Shown here: in pieces, positions 53,097-63,515 of the stretch | How the letters are laid out: each line of letters starts with the position of its first letter | Numbering within the stretch: the stretch's first letter is position 1 | NCBI GenBank assembly: GCA_023053545.1 | Contig: JAKZAN010000005.1 | Span: 10,912,001 to 10,976,000 of the forward strand | DNA: 64,000 bases | Source of the DNA: Lepidurus packardi | Lineage: Eukaryota > Arthropoda > Branchiopoda > Notostraca > Triopsidae | Reading direction: 5' to 3' | Program-made: the position numbers and the translations under genes | The notes under the pieces: model-generated | Seen by the model: the letters and a program-made list of their open reading frames with translations, nothing else | Databases searched by the model: none | Told to the model about the DNA's origin: nothing

Positions 53097-54283
53097 TTAT
53101 GGATTTAATGCTAAACTAGTGTACGTCAACAAATTGATGTTGTCACAATGTATGCCAGTATCTATTACTTCTTGAGAGCTTGACATTATTATATTACCAA
53201 ACATGCCAACAGTACCGCCAGGACAGAATGTAGCATTATTGGGATCTAGCAGCCAAAAGGAGCCGCAGTTGTACCGGTCATCAGTTACATTTACGAAAGA
53301 GGTGGGTCGAAGACGCTCACCAATCAAGTTCAATATATTTCTGCTATCTGAGGAAATAGCTTTTATGCTTATCAGCGTCCCATTTGATTCGAAGGACGTA
53401 CGATATTTGAAGTAGCGTGAAAAACCGTTATTTTTAAAATACATTTGGAGGAACAAAGAGGGTTCCAATCGATACAGGCGGTTCATGTTATGAAATGACA
53501 TTCTGTAATTGATCGTAAGATTGCCAGTAGCCAAGTCGACCTGTCTACGGACGAAGAAAGTTGTACCACCTCTGCAAAGGCCAAAAACGGGTACCATATA
53601 TTCTGCGTCCCCGTCAGGCCAAAGGATGCAGCTTCTGATAACTTAGGAGATTACATGCAGAACAGAACAGGGTAATTGTAGCCTGCAGAAAATAAAAGGT
53701 GTTCATGTTATTACTTGTAGACGAGTATCTAATGGCACATTCGCTGCAAGTTTTGATGCAATTGTAACAATTTGGCCAGATTCCCAAGCATCCAGGTCGC
53801 AAAGTCTCGCATTCCATTGTTCCGCCTGAGTTGAGCTTGGTTTCAAAGCAAGATTTCTTCATGCCATCATCTAGCTTTTCCCAAACCAAGCTCCCTGGCC
53901 AATCAATGTAAGCTTTCAAGGTATTATTAGTGCATAAATTGGCAGGCATCATCTCGCAAATGTAGAAAGTTTCGTCTTCATAGAAGTTGAAGCCTTGACA
54001 AGTTTGGTTGTTGGCACAGGACTGGCTACATTCCATTCTTGCCCACACCAGGGATATTTCTGACGAAATAGGTATAGTTTAATTTCCTTATTTATGAACA
54101 TGTTCGATAAATATTACCTTTTGGAAAATACCGCAGGGTAAAGTAGTCTTCTAGATCAGTCACCATCCGTAAGTTTGTGTACTGTAAACTAGTCTCGAAA
54201 GCATTCCATTTAACGTCAGCTTTACAAGTTCGGGTACTGGTCAAGCCCCAGCAAAGAAATACGGCCACGTAAACTAACTTCAT
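53097..54283 (-). CDS. Secreted Cys-rich protein with PAN-like segment, function unknown
   Basis: Exons (minus) are 54283-54118, 54059-53715 and 53641-53097; phases agree and give 351 residues. A signal peptide is clear (MKLVYVAVFLCWGLTSTRTC). Residues about 45-100 resemble a PAN/apple-type module: RMECSQSCANNQTCQGFNFY followed by CEMMPANLC. A Cys-rich stretch follows (CLGIWPNCYNCIKTCSECAI). The C-terminal 180 residues begin WPDGDAEYMVPVFGLCRGGT and contain CGSFWLLDPNNATFCPGG, with several N-glycosylation sequons. I do not recognise the C-terminal domain. The short second intron (73 bp) was placed by phase; an unspliced reading stops at 53614. Probably an extracellular arthropod-specific protein. 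A fragment of its first exon recurs near 59665-59712. Confidence 0.72.
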
Positions 54284-55268
54284 GTTTCCCCTTTGGGCTT
54301 CCTAGTTGCACTGAATGCTTTACGATAAACGGTATAGTAGTTCTACATTGACATGTCTGGGGTCTATATTACTAAGTAGAAGCCACAGAAATTCCAATAG
54401 TTTTTGCTTTATTGACGTCTATTGTCAGGAAAGGTGGCTTCGCTTAATGGTCCCAATGTTCAGGACGTAAGTAAAACGGTAGCAATCAAAGCTTTGTGGA
54501 TGCATGAGTATTTCAATTAAGTATCCAACCAGACACGAAGAGTAGAAAACTCGATAACTTGCGGAAATATATATTAGAATATTGTATATAAGACGAAAAA
54601 AAAAGTATTTTAAGCCACTTTGGGTACTTGAATAAATCTAAGGGGGGATTTCCTTTTTTTGTGGGTTTTTGATTTTATGTATTGACTTCAGGTATTTATC
54701 TTCTTTCAACCCTTTTAAAAAGCATTCATGTTATTCATAGAAGTTTTGGTTAGGAAGACGGGTAGACTGCGTAGGTAACAATACAATTCTTGCCAAGTAG
54801 AAATACTTCCCAGAAATGTCTTCCTCATATGACGAAGATAATTTGAATGGGGCGTTGCCACAGTCTTGTCATTGTACAACTGGCTGGACCAAGGTAAAAC
54901 CAAAACCTTTTCTTTCCAGCGTAAAAACCTTCAGAAACCGGGTTTGTTTCCTGTTCGTACGAACTACTTAAGCCCGCTCCTGGGTTGTACAACCAGGATG
55001 TTCTTATAGCGACCCGAGCAAGATATACTTGTTGATGTTAATATGCAGTGTTGGTAAAACAGTCCCGTGCGTTATATCTAATATAACATAACATAATAAC
55101 AGTCAACATAATAACAGTATAATATAACATGATGTATAATGTAACATAATAACAGTATAATATAACAGTCCCGTGCGTTATATCGTGCATTATATCCATT
55201 CGAGTAGTACTTTGTATCGACAAGTGTTTAACTTACGCAATACGCTTAAGTAAACCGTAGTTACGAAG
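54284..55268. other. Intergenic region before the DUF4789 pseudogene
   Basis: The part from about 54720 to 55268 is paralogous to about 59750-60204, before the second DUF4789 gene (shared phrases TACTGCGTAGG and GTTCTTGCCAA). Around 55070-55190 there is a local repeat of CATAATAACAGTATAATATAA. No gene was recognised. Confidence 0.45.
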
Positions 55269-56020
55269 ATGTTGCCGACTATTTACTGTGGCGTGATTTG
55301 ATTCTCGCTTTTGGCTCTGATGTGGGGAGTGTACCAACCTGTAAAGTTGCAAATGCTGATGACAAAAGAAGATAATTGTTTACAGCCGTATCAGTAAGTA
55401 TTCTCAATAGATGGCACACAACTTATTATACGGGTACCTTGAATATCGTGCATGATGTATTGCTACAGGGTTTGGTGCTGTATTAACCCTCGTTCTTACG
55501 ATATTGGAACCCCAGGCCTATGAGGTGAAGACTAAGTATTTCTAGAGATTCCACAAAATTTCGAAAGACGTCTCCTTCTTGGAGGCGTGAGTATTGTGAG
55601 TATTGCCTTCTTCCTGAGTTTATCGTGTGCAGGAAGCTACGGAGAGCAACGAAACTCTGCTTTAAAAGAAACCTTCGACCTGGATCTTAACAATACGCGT
55701 GCACCAGTCATAAACTCCAATCAGAAGTAGGGTTTCTGCGTATGGAACCGTGAAAACCACCCGTGTCATGGCCTCCCTGCCAACCAGCGGTATTCCAACG
55801 AAACGAAGAAGTGTCATCCGGTAGGGGTTCAGGGATACTGCCCAAAGAGCGTGGACCACTGGAAGAATTTCTAGGACATCCCTTTGGATTGCTTCAGTGT
55901 AACAATCGATTCGATGTTCCCAGCATCTTTAGCAGAAGTCATACAAGGGCTTGTAGCGAGATATGGCAGACTGCTTCTAGGATGACTCAGGTGTCCCAAG
56001 ATTGTACACAATTAAAATTC
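55269..56020 (+). pseudogene. DUF4789-type secreted protein pseudogene
   Basis: This is paralogous to the gene at 60205-61749. The signal-peptide exon starts MLPT but reaches a stop after ten codons, where one base is missing relative to the other copy (GTGATTTGATTC versus GTGATATTGCTTC). In the second exon GIGTPG-like sequence (YDIGTPG, near 55510) is followed by TGA where the paralogue has a Cys codon. A deletion then joins GYCPK directly to ERGP (near 55850), removing the DCFPLF and QGSC regions. The remainder runs as EEFLGHPFGLLQC. Several independent lesions make it clearly non-functional. Confidence 0.88.
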
Positions 56021-56070
56021 ATTAAAATTTATTATTGGATTTTGGTACGTGAAGAAGCAGATGTATTGCT

Positions 56071-56087
56071 ACCTAACCTAACCTAAA
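56071..56087. repeat. Short CCTAA repeat (TTAGG complement)
   Basis: The sequence is ACCTAACCTAACCTAAA, three CCTAA units matching the arthropod telomere motif TTAGG. It lies just after the DUF4789 pseudogene. Confidence 0.7.
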
Positions 56088-56099
56088 AATTAACTTAAG

Positions 56100-56720
56100 G
56101 ACGGGAAAAAGCTCCAGTCGAAATAAACGGTTTATATTTGGAAATGATAGGTTATTGACAGCATTATTAAAACTTGTCTCTTTGAGCTTATTAATCATTC
56201 ACTAAAAAGTTACAAGATAAAAAGATAAGCCTCAAAGTTTGAAATCATCTCAAGTTCCCTGGATCAAACTAAAAAAATATGGCTGATATCTTCGATGGGT
56301 CTTATTTGGACGGTTCATGTGTGCCATATCTTCACCCTCTTGAATCAAAGATATGAATTAAGATTGTCCCTTAATATCATGAGATTCCAAATGAGAACCC
56401 GTGCAACCTCCAGGATTCACCACACATCCTTGTTATACATCCTTGAGGTTCGTTCCATTATCAGACGGATTCAGTTGACGTGTCCATAAAAAGTTTCCAA
56501 CACTGTCCTAAACAGTTTCCTCTTTTCGGTTTGACATAAATTGCATTTTCTGTCCCAGGAATTGACGTAAAGGAATACACCATTGTTAAGCAAACAAAAG
56601 CAAATCAAGTGGTGGCCCTAAACAGGTGGCCGACCAAACGCCTTCGGAGTCAGTATTGCAGTCTGTTCAAACAGTTTCAGTCAAGTTGACGATAACTTAG
56701 CATTGACACCCCCTTCAACC
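56100..56720. other. Upstream region of the SLC17 gene
   Basis: No gene was recognised. It presumably contains the promoter and 5' untranslated sequence of the transporter, but no clear TATA element was found near the start codon. Confidence 0.35.
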
Positions 56721-59102
56721 ATGGAAAAGCCGTCGTCACTGTCCGTGGTATCTAGCCAGACGCTCCACGGAACTGGTTCTGCTGATACTTTACGCAGTAA
56801 GTTCGAACATTTGAGTGGAATGGTAAATTGGACTGATACTGTTCTCATGGTTAGATGCTGAGCACGAAAAGAAAAGCTGGGGCAGTCGTCATGTGTTTGG
56901 CTTCATGGGCTTTTTGGGATTAGCTTCTATTTATACCATGCGAGTTAATTTATCAGTGGCTATCGTTGACATGGTAAAAAGTGACTCTGATGGGAATCAA
57001 AGCTTCGTCAATAGTTCCAGTGACCAGTATTGTCCCTTTGATTCGGATTACAGTGAAGATACCACTGACGTGAGTAAAGGTTTCAAGTTCACAAACTTAA
57101 AAATTGGAAAATTCCTTCGTAGTTAAAGTATTCAAAGTTTCTTTTAGAGTGAAATGTAAATGATTGCGTTTTTTTTGGATTAGGAGGGTGAGTTTGATTG
57201 GGATGGACCAACACAAGGACTCATTTTAGGAAGCTTTTTCTGGGGGTACATTGTTACTCAATTACCCGGAGGCATTCTGGCCACGAAATTTGGAGGGAAA
57301 AGACTGTTTGGATGGGGCGTGTTTGTAACGGCTTTGTTTACCATTTTATCGCCTTTGGCTGCCAGGATCGACGTACGGCTATTCATCGCGTTTAGAGTCA
57401 TTGAAGGCCTTGGTGAGGTAAACATATTTTCGAAATCTATTAATTAAAAAAAAGAAAAGCAATGCTCTATTTTGGTAAATATCTCATTTACAAAATACTT
57501 AATTATTCAAAATAATTCAAGTCATTTTGTAATATTTTTGAATGACTTAGGTTTGAATCAAATTAATGTACTTGCAGGGCGTGACCATACCTGCCGTACA
57601 TGTAATGCTGTCACGCTGGGTTCCGCCGTCTGAGCGCAGCAGCATCGGCGCGTTTATTTACGCAGGTAAGTACCAAGTACTTCCTCAACCAAGTCGAATG
57701 TTCGGTTATTTACTACTAACAACTCAGAGCCTAGGACTCACCACTTCTAGAATTTAGTACTTATGAAGTACTACATACGAAGAGCTCAGAGAAAATACAA
57801 ATGAGCCGTTTGGATTGTAATCTAGCCTAATTTTTTACGTACAGGAATACAGTTTGGTACTGTGGTATCGATGCCAATGTCTGGCGCTCTGGCGGCGATA
57901 ACTTATGATCATGGCTGGCCTTTCGCCTTTTATGTACCCGGCATATTAGGGATAATCTGGTGCGTTGCTTGGGCGTTTCTTGTGTTCGATAGTCCTTCCG
58001 AACATCCGCGGATTTCGGCCCAGGAAAAGCGGTACATCTTAGCTCACATACCTCACACTGAACGGGAACAGGTATGTTGCCTTGTTTAAGAGACACTGTT
58101 TCAAATGCGTGAAATGCTAAGTAACAGATAGGGAAAACTCCCTGGAAAACGATTCTAAGTTCAATTCATTTATGGGCCATTTTGTTCGCCCACGTTGGCC
58201 AACTTTGGGGCTTCTACACTTTACTGACAGAACTACCCACGTACATGAAAACCGTCTTGCATTTCGACCTTGCAAGTGTAAGTAACTTATTGTATTTTCG
58301 TTTAATTCCTGCTAATCTGTATCTCAAATTTCCAGAATAGTACTTTGTCTGCCTTACCTTACTTAGGGATGTGGATTTTTGCCAACGTTGCCAGTTGGAT
58401 TGCAGATTACCTGCTGCGGAATAACATAATGACTACAACGGTAGTCCGTAAAGCGTTTAATAGCTTTGGTAAACAATTTCCTTTCCTTTAAGAAGTAACT
58501 ACGTACTATATTTATTTATTTTTTAAAACTTTTTTCAGGATTGATTGTACCTGGATTCATTTTAATTGGAGCAGGGTACAGTGGTTGCGACCGTGTACTA
58601 ACAGTAACCTTGTTAACCCTTGCTGTGACTTTTAATGGGGCAACTATGTCAGGTTTCCAAGTAAACTTAGGAAACGAATGAGTTAACTGAACAATTGCTA
58701 TAGTTTGTCAATTTAAGGTAAATCATTTGGACGTTGCACATCATTATGCAGGAATCATGATAGGAATTACCAGTATGGTAGCTAATGTCTGCGGATTCCT
58801 AGCTCCTTACATAGTTTCTTCGATAACTACTGATGTAAGCTGAAATTCTTGCTCAAAAAGTTTCAGAACATCGGCCATTTATCTTTTTACCTGGACTGAA
58901 CTCCATCTAGGGGACTTTGTCGCAATGGCGGACTGTATTCTACATCTCGGCGGCTGTTTACTTCATTTGTAACACAATCTTCGTGATATTTGGCACCGGT
59001 GAAGAGCAGCCATGGAACCAGAAACACTTAAAAACTGAGGGCGTAGAAGAAAAAGTCACTACTGACGCCATAAAACCTGAAATACGTGGCGATCGGCATT
59101 AA
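56721..59102 (+). CDS. SLC17-family anion transporter (sialin / phosphate cotransporter-like)
   Basis: This is a major-facilitator anion:cation symporter; family members carry sialic acid, glutamate or phosphate across lysosomal, synaptic-vesicle or plasma membranes. Exons: 56721-56796, 56855-57069, 57184-57417, 57578-57665, 57845-58071, 58128-58277, 58336-58468, 58539-58660, 58718-58834 and 58911-59102; phases agree and give 517 residues. TM1 carries [16 protein letters not shown], the SLC17 signature. A glycosylatable lumenal loop (SFVNSSSD) follows, then [40 protein letters not shown] and [18 protein letters not shown]. The C-terminal half has [16 protein letters not shown] and [20 protein letters not shown], and [14 protein letters not shown] in the last helix. 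The cytoplasmic tail is about 45 residues. The gene is intact. It sits between two duplicated DUF4789 blocks but is single here. The substrate cannot be assigned. Confidence 0.93.
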
Positions 59103-60204
59103 AAGCTTACTTTTGGATATTTCAGGGATCTATTTTCCCTTAAAAGCATTAAATTAATGTTGGATTGTCAAATGTAACAATCAATGTAACTATGGTATTA
59201 GCTTATTTACACACGTGAACTTTTTTGCCAATATTAATTCGAAATCTACCTTGCTTAAGATATAATAAAACTTATTGACCTTCGTTCGTTTCTTAAATCA
59301 TTCCAAAGTTTAGGTTATACTTCAAGCAGATCATCCCAACTCTTATACAACTACCGTCATTCAAATAAGTTTTTACTTGGAAATATAACAATAAAAATCT
59401 AGCATAATGTAGTTTGGTCTACAATTCTACAAGTTATATACGGACTAAAACATCCTGTTATCACACCTAAATAACATCATAATGAACTACACTGTAGACT
59501 CCTCAAACTCGATCGTTGTGACTGGATTCAGATTGGCTGATGTGTAGTGATCTTTGAAAGCGCATAGAAGAAAATTAAGGTATACTTAAATGTTCGTCAG
59601 TATACTAACGAACATTTAAGTGTATCTTAATGTAATTGTGGATGAAAACACTCAAAACATTATCTTTGGGAAAATACCGCAGGGTAAAATAGGCTTCTGA
59701 GCAGTCACCATCCTTTTTTGGAAAGTATTCCAGTTATTCAAGTGTTGACCATTTCTGACCTTTTCAACCGTCTTGGTTATGACGAAGGGTGTACTGCGTA
59801 GGGAACAACAACAGCAAAAGTTCTTGCCAAATATGCCAAATAAGTACTTCACGGAAATGGCTTCGTTACGCGAAGAAAAAAATTAGAATGGCATGTTGCC
59901 ACATCCTTATACAACTGGCTAACTGACTCATACAACTGGCTAAAACTGCTTCATACAACTGGCAAAATCAAGCTAAAGGCAAACCTTCACATTCCTGCTT
60001 TCAACTTCTGAAACCAGTTTTGCATTTTGTTTGCGAATTATTGTAGCCCTCTCATGGGGTTGTACTCCTCTGCGTCTGTAGGATACAGTTAGTATTGACA
60101 ATACAATCCTATCGTAATACCTAATCATCTCGCGCAGAAGTTTGTATCGAGTTTAAGTAAATGTTTAACCTAGCAACAAGCTTTAGTAAACTGTAGTTAT
60201 AAAG
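59103..60204. other. Intergenic region with fragment of the secreted PAN-like gene
   Basis: At 59665-59712 (minus) about 48 bases match the end of exon 1 of the PAN-like gene (the GGAAAATACCGCAGGGTAAA region), frame-shifted and therefore dead. From about 59750 the sequence parallels the flank before the DUF4789 pseudogene. The inverted pair TAAATGTTCGT / ACGAACATTTA at about 59587-59618 can form a hairpin. A local repeat CATACAACTGGC occurs at about 59927-59962. Confidence 0.5.
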
Positions 60205-61749
60205 ATGTTGCCGACTCTTTATCGTAGCGTGATATTGCTTCTCGCTTTTAACTCTGTTGCGCGGAGCGTACCGTCCTGGAAAGTTGCAAAAGCAGATGGA
60301 GACGCAAATGATACGTGTCTACAGCCGTATCAGTGAGTATTCTCATTAGATTGCACCAAAGCTTATTATACCTTATTCACCATGCTATCCGGTTAAAAAC
60401 GACACAATTTTGCCATATTGTTGCAACACGTTCTTCGGAAAACAATGACAAAAATGTATCACGCTGGTGCTTTTTACCGGAGAACTTAGTTGAAAATTCT
60501 GAAAAACGTTGAAAATGGGAAGTTGGATTGGAAATGAATTAGGTTAGGTTAAGTTAGCTTAGCTTACCTTAAGTTAGGTTAACGATTCTCATCAACGAAT
60601 GTTAGCTGAACTACTTAAAAGTGACACACACACTAGTGTCACTCGCAGTGGTAGAAGTTAACACACTAATGTAATTTTTTGACAGCGGATACATTACACC
60701 GGTTTGTCAATAAATCCAGAGAACCGTTGAGCTTATTACCTTGAACATCGTGTCCGATTTATTGTTACAGGGTTTGGGGCTGTATTAACCCTCGTTGTTA
60801 CGATATTGGAACCCCAGGCCCATGTGGTGAAGACCATGTATTTCTAGAGATTCCACAAAATTTTGACAGAAGTCTCCTTCTTGGAGGCGCGCTGAGTTTA
60901 TCGTGTGCAGCAAGCTACGGAGAGCAACTTGAGTCTGCATCTGTTTTAGAAAAAATCTTCGACCCGGCCTTCGACCCGGATTTTAACAATACGCGTGCAC
61001 CAGTCATAAACCCTAATCTGAAGTACGGTTACTGCGTATGGAACCGTGAAAGCCACCCGTGTCATGGCCTCCCTGCCAACCAGCGCTATTCCAACGAAAC
61101 GAAGAAGTGTCATCCGGTAGGGTTTCAGGGATACTGCCCAAAGAATCAAGTATTTTACGAGCAAAGGTACGTCTTATCTGAGGTCTACGGAGAATGTGAT
61201 TGCTTTCCTTTGTTTGAAATGTGGTACGATCCTAAGGATGGCAACTGCTATCCACCTCACAGTCAACTAAGAGATATTAAAAAGTCTCTAAAAAGGAATT
61301 TTGAAATTTATTGGTTTCGAACGACATAGGGATCTTGTTTGGATGGAGAATGGTTAACAATTAAACATACATATGGGCCAGTGGAATGCGAACCCGCTCC
61401 TTGTCCTGCTGACGGTAAGCATGTGTATTGGACTGAAGGCCACCAACAGTGCTACCTACGCGGCGAGCGTGGACCATGCGAAGACAGTCCTTACGGAGAA
61501 TTTCTAGGACTTCCCTTTGGATTGCTCCAGTGTGCAAGTCTACGAACCACAGGTCCCACCATCGTCTCTAGAAGTCCCATGAGGAGTTGTAAAGAGACAT
61601 GGCAGACAGCTTCTATTATGAGTCAGGTGTCCAAAGTTTGTGCACAAAGTCGTGTGGATTACAGCAAGTACACAGGCAAGAACAACCCGTGTGGTGAAGG
61701 TACATACTCACAACGCCTGAGGCAATGTGTAATAACATACGGAAAATAA
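60205..61749 (+). CDS. DUF4789-type secreted protein, with a damaged splice donor
   Basis: The family is arthropod secreted Cys-rich proteins of unknown function. Proposed exons are 60205-60332, 60771-61266 and 61330-61749, in phase, giving 347 residues. The signal peptide is MLPTLYRSVILLLAFNSVAR. Exon 2 contains CINPRCYDIGTPGPCGEDHV, YCVWNRESHPCHGLPANQRY, GYCPKNQVFYEQ and CDCFPLFEMWYDPKDGNCYP. Exon 3 starts GSCLDGEWLT and contains CPADGKHVYWTEGHQQCYLR and GPCEDSPYGEFLGLPFGLLQ. Joining at CAA/GGA restores the family pattern HSQGSC, but the donor position reads CTAAGA rather than GTAAGA. Retaining the 63-bp intron keeps frame yet meets a TAG at 61327-61329, truncating the protein before exon 3. 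It may therefore be a recent pseudogene or use a non-canonical donor. A gypsy LTR begins 45 bp after the stop. Confidence 0.75.
60538..60591. repeat. Degenerate TTAGG repeat in intron
   Basis: TTAGGTTAGGTTAAGTTAGC and related units lie in intron 1 of the DUF4789 gene. They match the arthropod telomere repeat and the reverse-complement run at 56071-56087 by the paralogue. Confidence 0.6.
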
Positions 61750-61793
61750 AAGAGACAAATACTGTTCAAGATAAATGGATTTATCTAAGATAT

Positions 61794-62082
61794 TGTAACG
61801 CTATAAGATCACTCGATCTAAAAATAGCACAAAAAGGGGCCCCTTTCCCAGTTCTCGCGGTTGAAGTTGTGTACCTCGGCGTCGCTGACTTGAACGGTGC
61901 CACGTTGCACCTGTTCGGGGGGTAGCGATGCCGAAGGTTATAAAAGGGGTGGGAACGATAGAGAGTGGGATTCCGGGTTTTGAATCAGAGCAGGAGAGTA
62001 CCGAGTGGTATGTGGGGTTGGGTGCTTTTTCCTTAGAGTTGTATGTGTTGAAACAATACACGTGTTGAAAATCAACGTGACA
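61794..62082 (+). repeat. 5' LTR of the gypsy element
   Basis: The segment begins TGTAACG and ends GTGACA, the TG...CA ends expected of an LTR, and is 289 bp long. A TATA box (TATAAAA, 61939-61945) lies inside. The right border is supported by the primer binding site that follows. The second LTR needed for proof is off the window. Confidence 0.7.
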
Positions 62083-62083
62083 T

Positions 62084-62103
62084 TTTGGTGCATCGACCAG
62101 GAA
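62084..62103 (+). other. Putative primer binding site of the gypsy element
   Basis: TTTGGTGCATCGACCAGGAA directly follows the proposed LTR end and begins TGGTG after two T residues, as is usual for tRNA-primed Metaviridae elements. The priming tRNA was not identified. Confidence 0.6.
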
Positions 62104-62122
62104 CGTACACCGTGGTCGCCTA

Positions 62123-62482
62123 ATGATTGAGAGAAGAGAAAGTGAAAGCTCCAGCGCAACGGAAGACGAGAGCCGTAGTGCAGTAGTTATCAGACAAAGT
62201 TTGCGTATACGGGGCGTACACCCACCCCCACCCGGACAGTTACCAACGAGAAAAATCTCCCGACTTCCGGAGATAACTAGGGCAGCCGCAAACTACCTGG
62301 CCGAGCAAGAGCAAAGTCGTGAAGGTGTGGTGTCTTTTGACCTCGCGAAGACCCCGGGAGAATTAACACCGAGTCGGGTGAAGTTTACGGCGTCAGCCTG
62401 GGGAAACGATTCTGACACGGAAACCAGTGACGTAGAAAAAGTAGTCCCAGGAAGTTTTTCGAAAACCCTCGAGGCTTCCTAA
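62123..62482 (+). CDS. Small ORF upstream of gag in the gypsy element
   Basis: This 119-codon frame is rich in Ser, Glu and Arg and has no recognised domain. It ends in TAA only 6 bases before the gag ATG and lies in the same reading frame as gag. It may be a separate leader protein (ORF0), or gag could be extended by readthrough. Confidence 0.55.
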   Translation: MIERRESESSSATEDESRSAVVIRQSLRIRGVHPPPPGQLPTRKISRLPEITRAAANYLAEQEQSREGVVSFDLAKTPGELTPSRVKFTASAWGNDSDTETSDVEKVVPGSFSKTLEAS

Positions 62483-62488
62483 AACCAG

Positions 62489-63514
62489 ATGGCACAACCA
62501 GGACAAGCATCATCGGGGGCGGCGTCCGGAGCGATTCCACGCACGTCACCAAGCAGACTGCGAAAGGCGGTGGCTATACCCCGTTTTGATGGTTGTTTGG
62601 ATGCTGACGTCACAGCCTTCCTAGAAAATTATGAGGAGGCAACGGGGTATAATGAGTGGACGGAAGAAGACAAGGCCAGATTTTTGGGCTCAAGCCTTGA
62701 CGGCGTGGCCCGAAATTGGTACCGGAACGAATACCGACACAAGGAGCGGGGCGTCCAGACGTGGGAAGATCTGCGTGCGGCTGTTGAGAAGGCCTTCACA
62801 CCGCCCGGAAAAACATACCGGTCGATCTCCAAACTTCAGATGCGGGTGCAAGGACCAGAAGAGGCAGTGAACGAATATTACATCGACGTGGTGAAACTGT
62901 GCTTCGAGGCAGACCCAAAGATGACGGAGGACACGAGGCTAGACTACCTCTTCCGGGGACTACGACCCGCTTTAGTGGAAACACTCGCCCAACGTGACAT
63001 TACGAGCTGCGAACAGTTCCTCGAAGAGGCAAAAAGGCTCGAATCGGGACAAGAGAGGGCAAGAGCATCTCAAGCGTGGTGGACTTCGGTTACGAGGAAG
63101 TCGGATAAGCGGGTCTCGATTGCTGGTGCAGCGCCCAGCGCTCTTTCACCGTCAGCGGAAAGTGGGAGCACTGACGATCTGCGGAAGCTTATCACCGAGT
63201 TGACTGGGGTGATGGTTGGAGAATTTCAACAGTTAAAGAGCGATATTCGAAACTTACAAGGTAAGGTTGGCCACCCTTTTACCCCTAATACTAGAACACA
63301 GGAAGGTTCGCCGATTTGTTTTAATTGTAAAAGGTCGGGGCATATTGCCCGCTACTGCCCACACGAGTCAAGGACAAGAGATAACTTGGGAAGGCATACG
63401 CAAAGCATTAGGCAAGCTGGCATCGACACCGGCGAATACTCGGGAAAGAGTGGCGGGTCGCCACCACGTTGGAGCCAGCGCCCACCGTCACCTACACCAC
63501 AGTCGGAAAACTAG
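62489..63514 (+). CDS. Gag polyprotein of the gypsy element
   Basis: This 341-residue structural protein packages the element RNA. A retrotransposon-gag domain spans about residues 40-190 (FLENYEEATGYNEW, ARNWYRNEYRH, LQMRVQGPEEAVNEYY, LFRGLRPAL). A single CCHC zinc knuckle (CFNCKRSGHIARYC, spacing C-x2-C-x4-H-x4-C) lies near residue 278. The start is the first ATG after the upstream stop. The frame closes with TAG at 63512-63514, overlapping the pol frame. Confidence 0.88.
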   Translation: MAQPGQASSGAASGAIPRTSPSRLRKAVAIPRFDGCLDADVTAFLENYEEATGYNEWTEEDKARFLGSSLDGVARNWYRNEYRHKERGVQTWEDLRAAVEKAFTPPGKTYRSISKLQMRVQGPEEAVNEYYIDVVKLCFEADPKMTEDTRLDYLFRGLRPALVETLAQRDITSCEQFLEEAKRLESGQERARASQAWWTSVTRKSDKRVSIAGAAPSALSPSAESGSTDDLRKLITELTGVMVGEFQQLKSDIRNLQGKVGHPFTPNTRTQEGSPICFNCKRSGHIARYCPHESRTRDNLGRHTQSIRQAGIDTGEYSGKSGGSPPRWSQRPPSPTPQSEN

Positions 63515-63515
63515 G

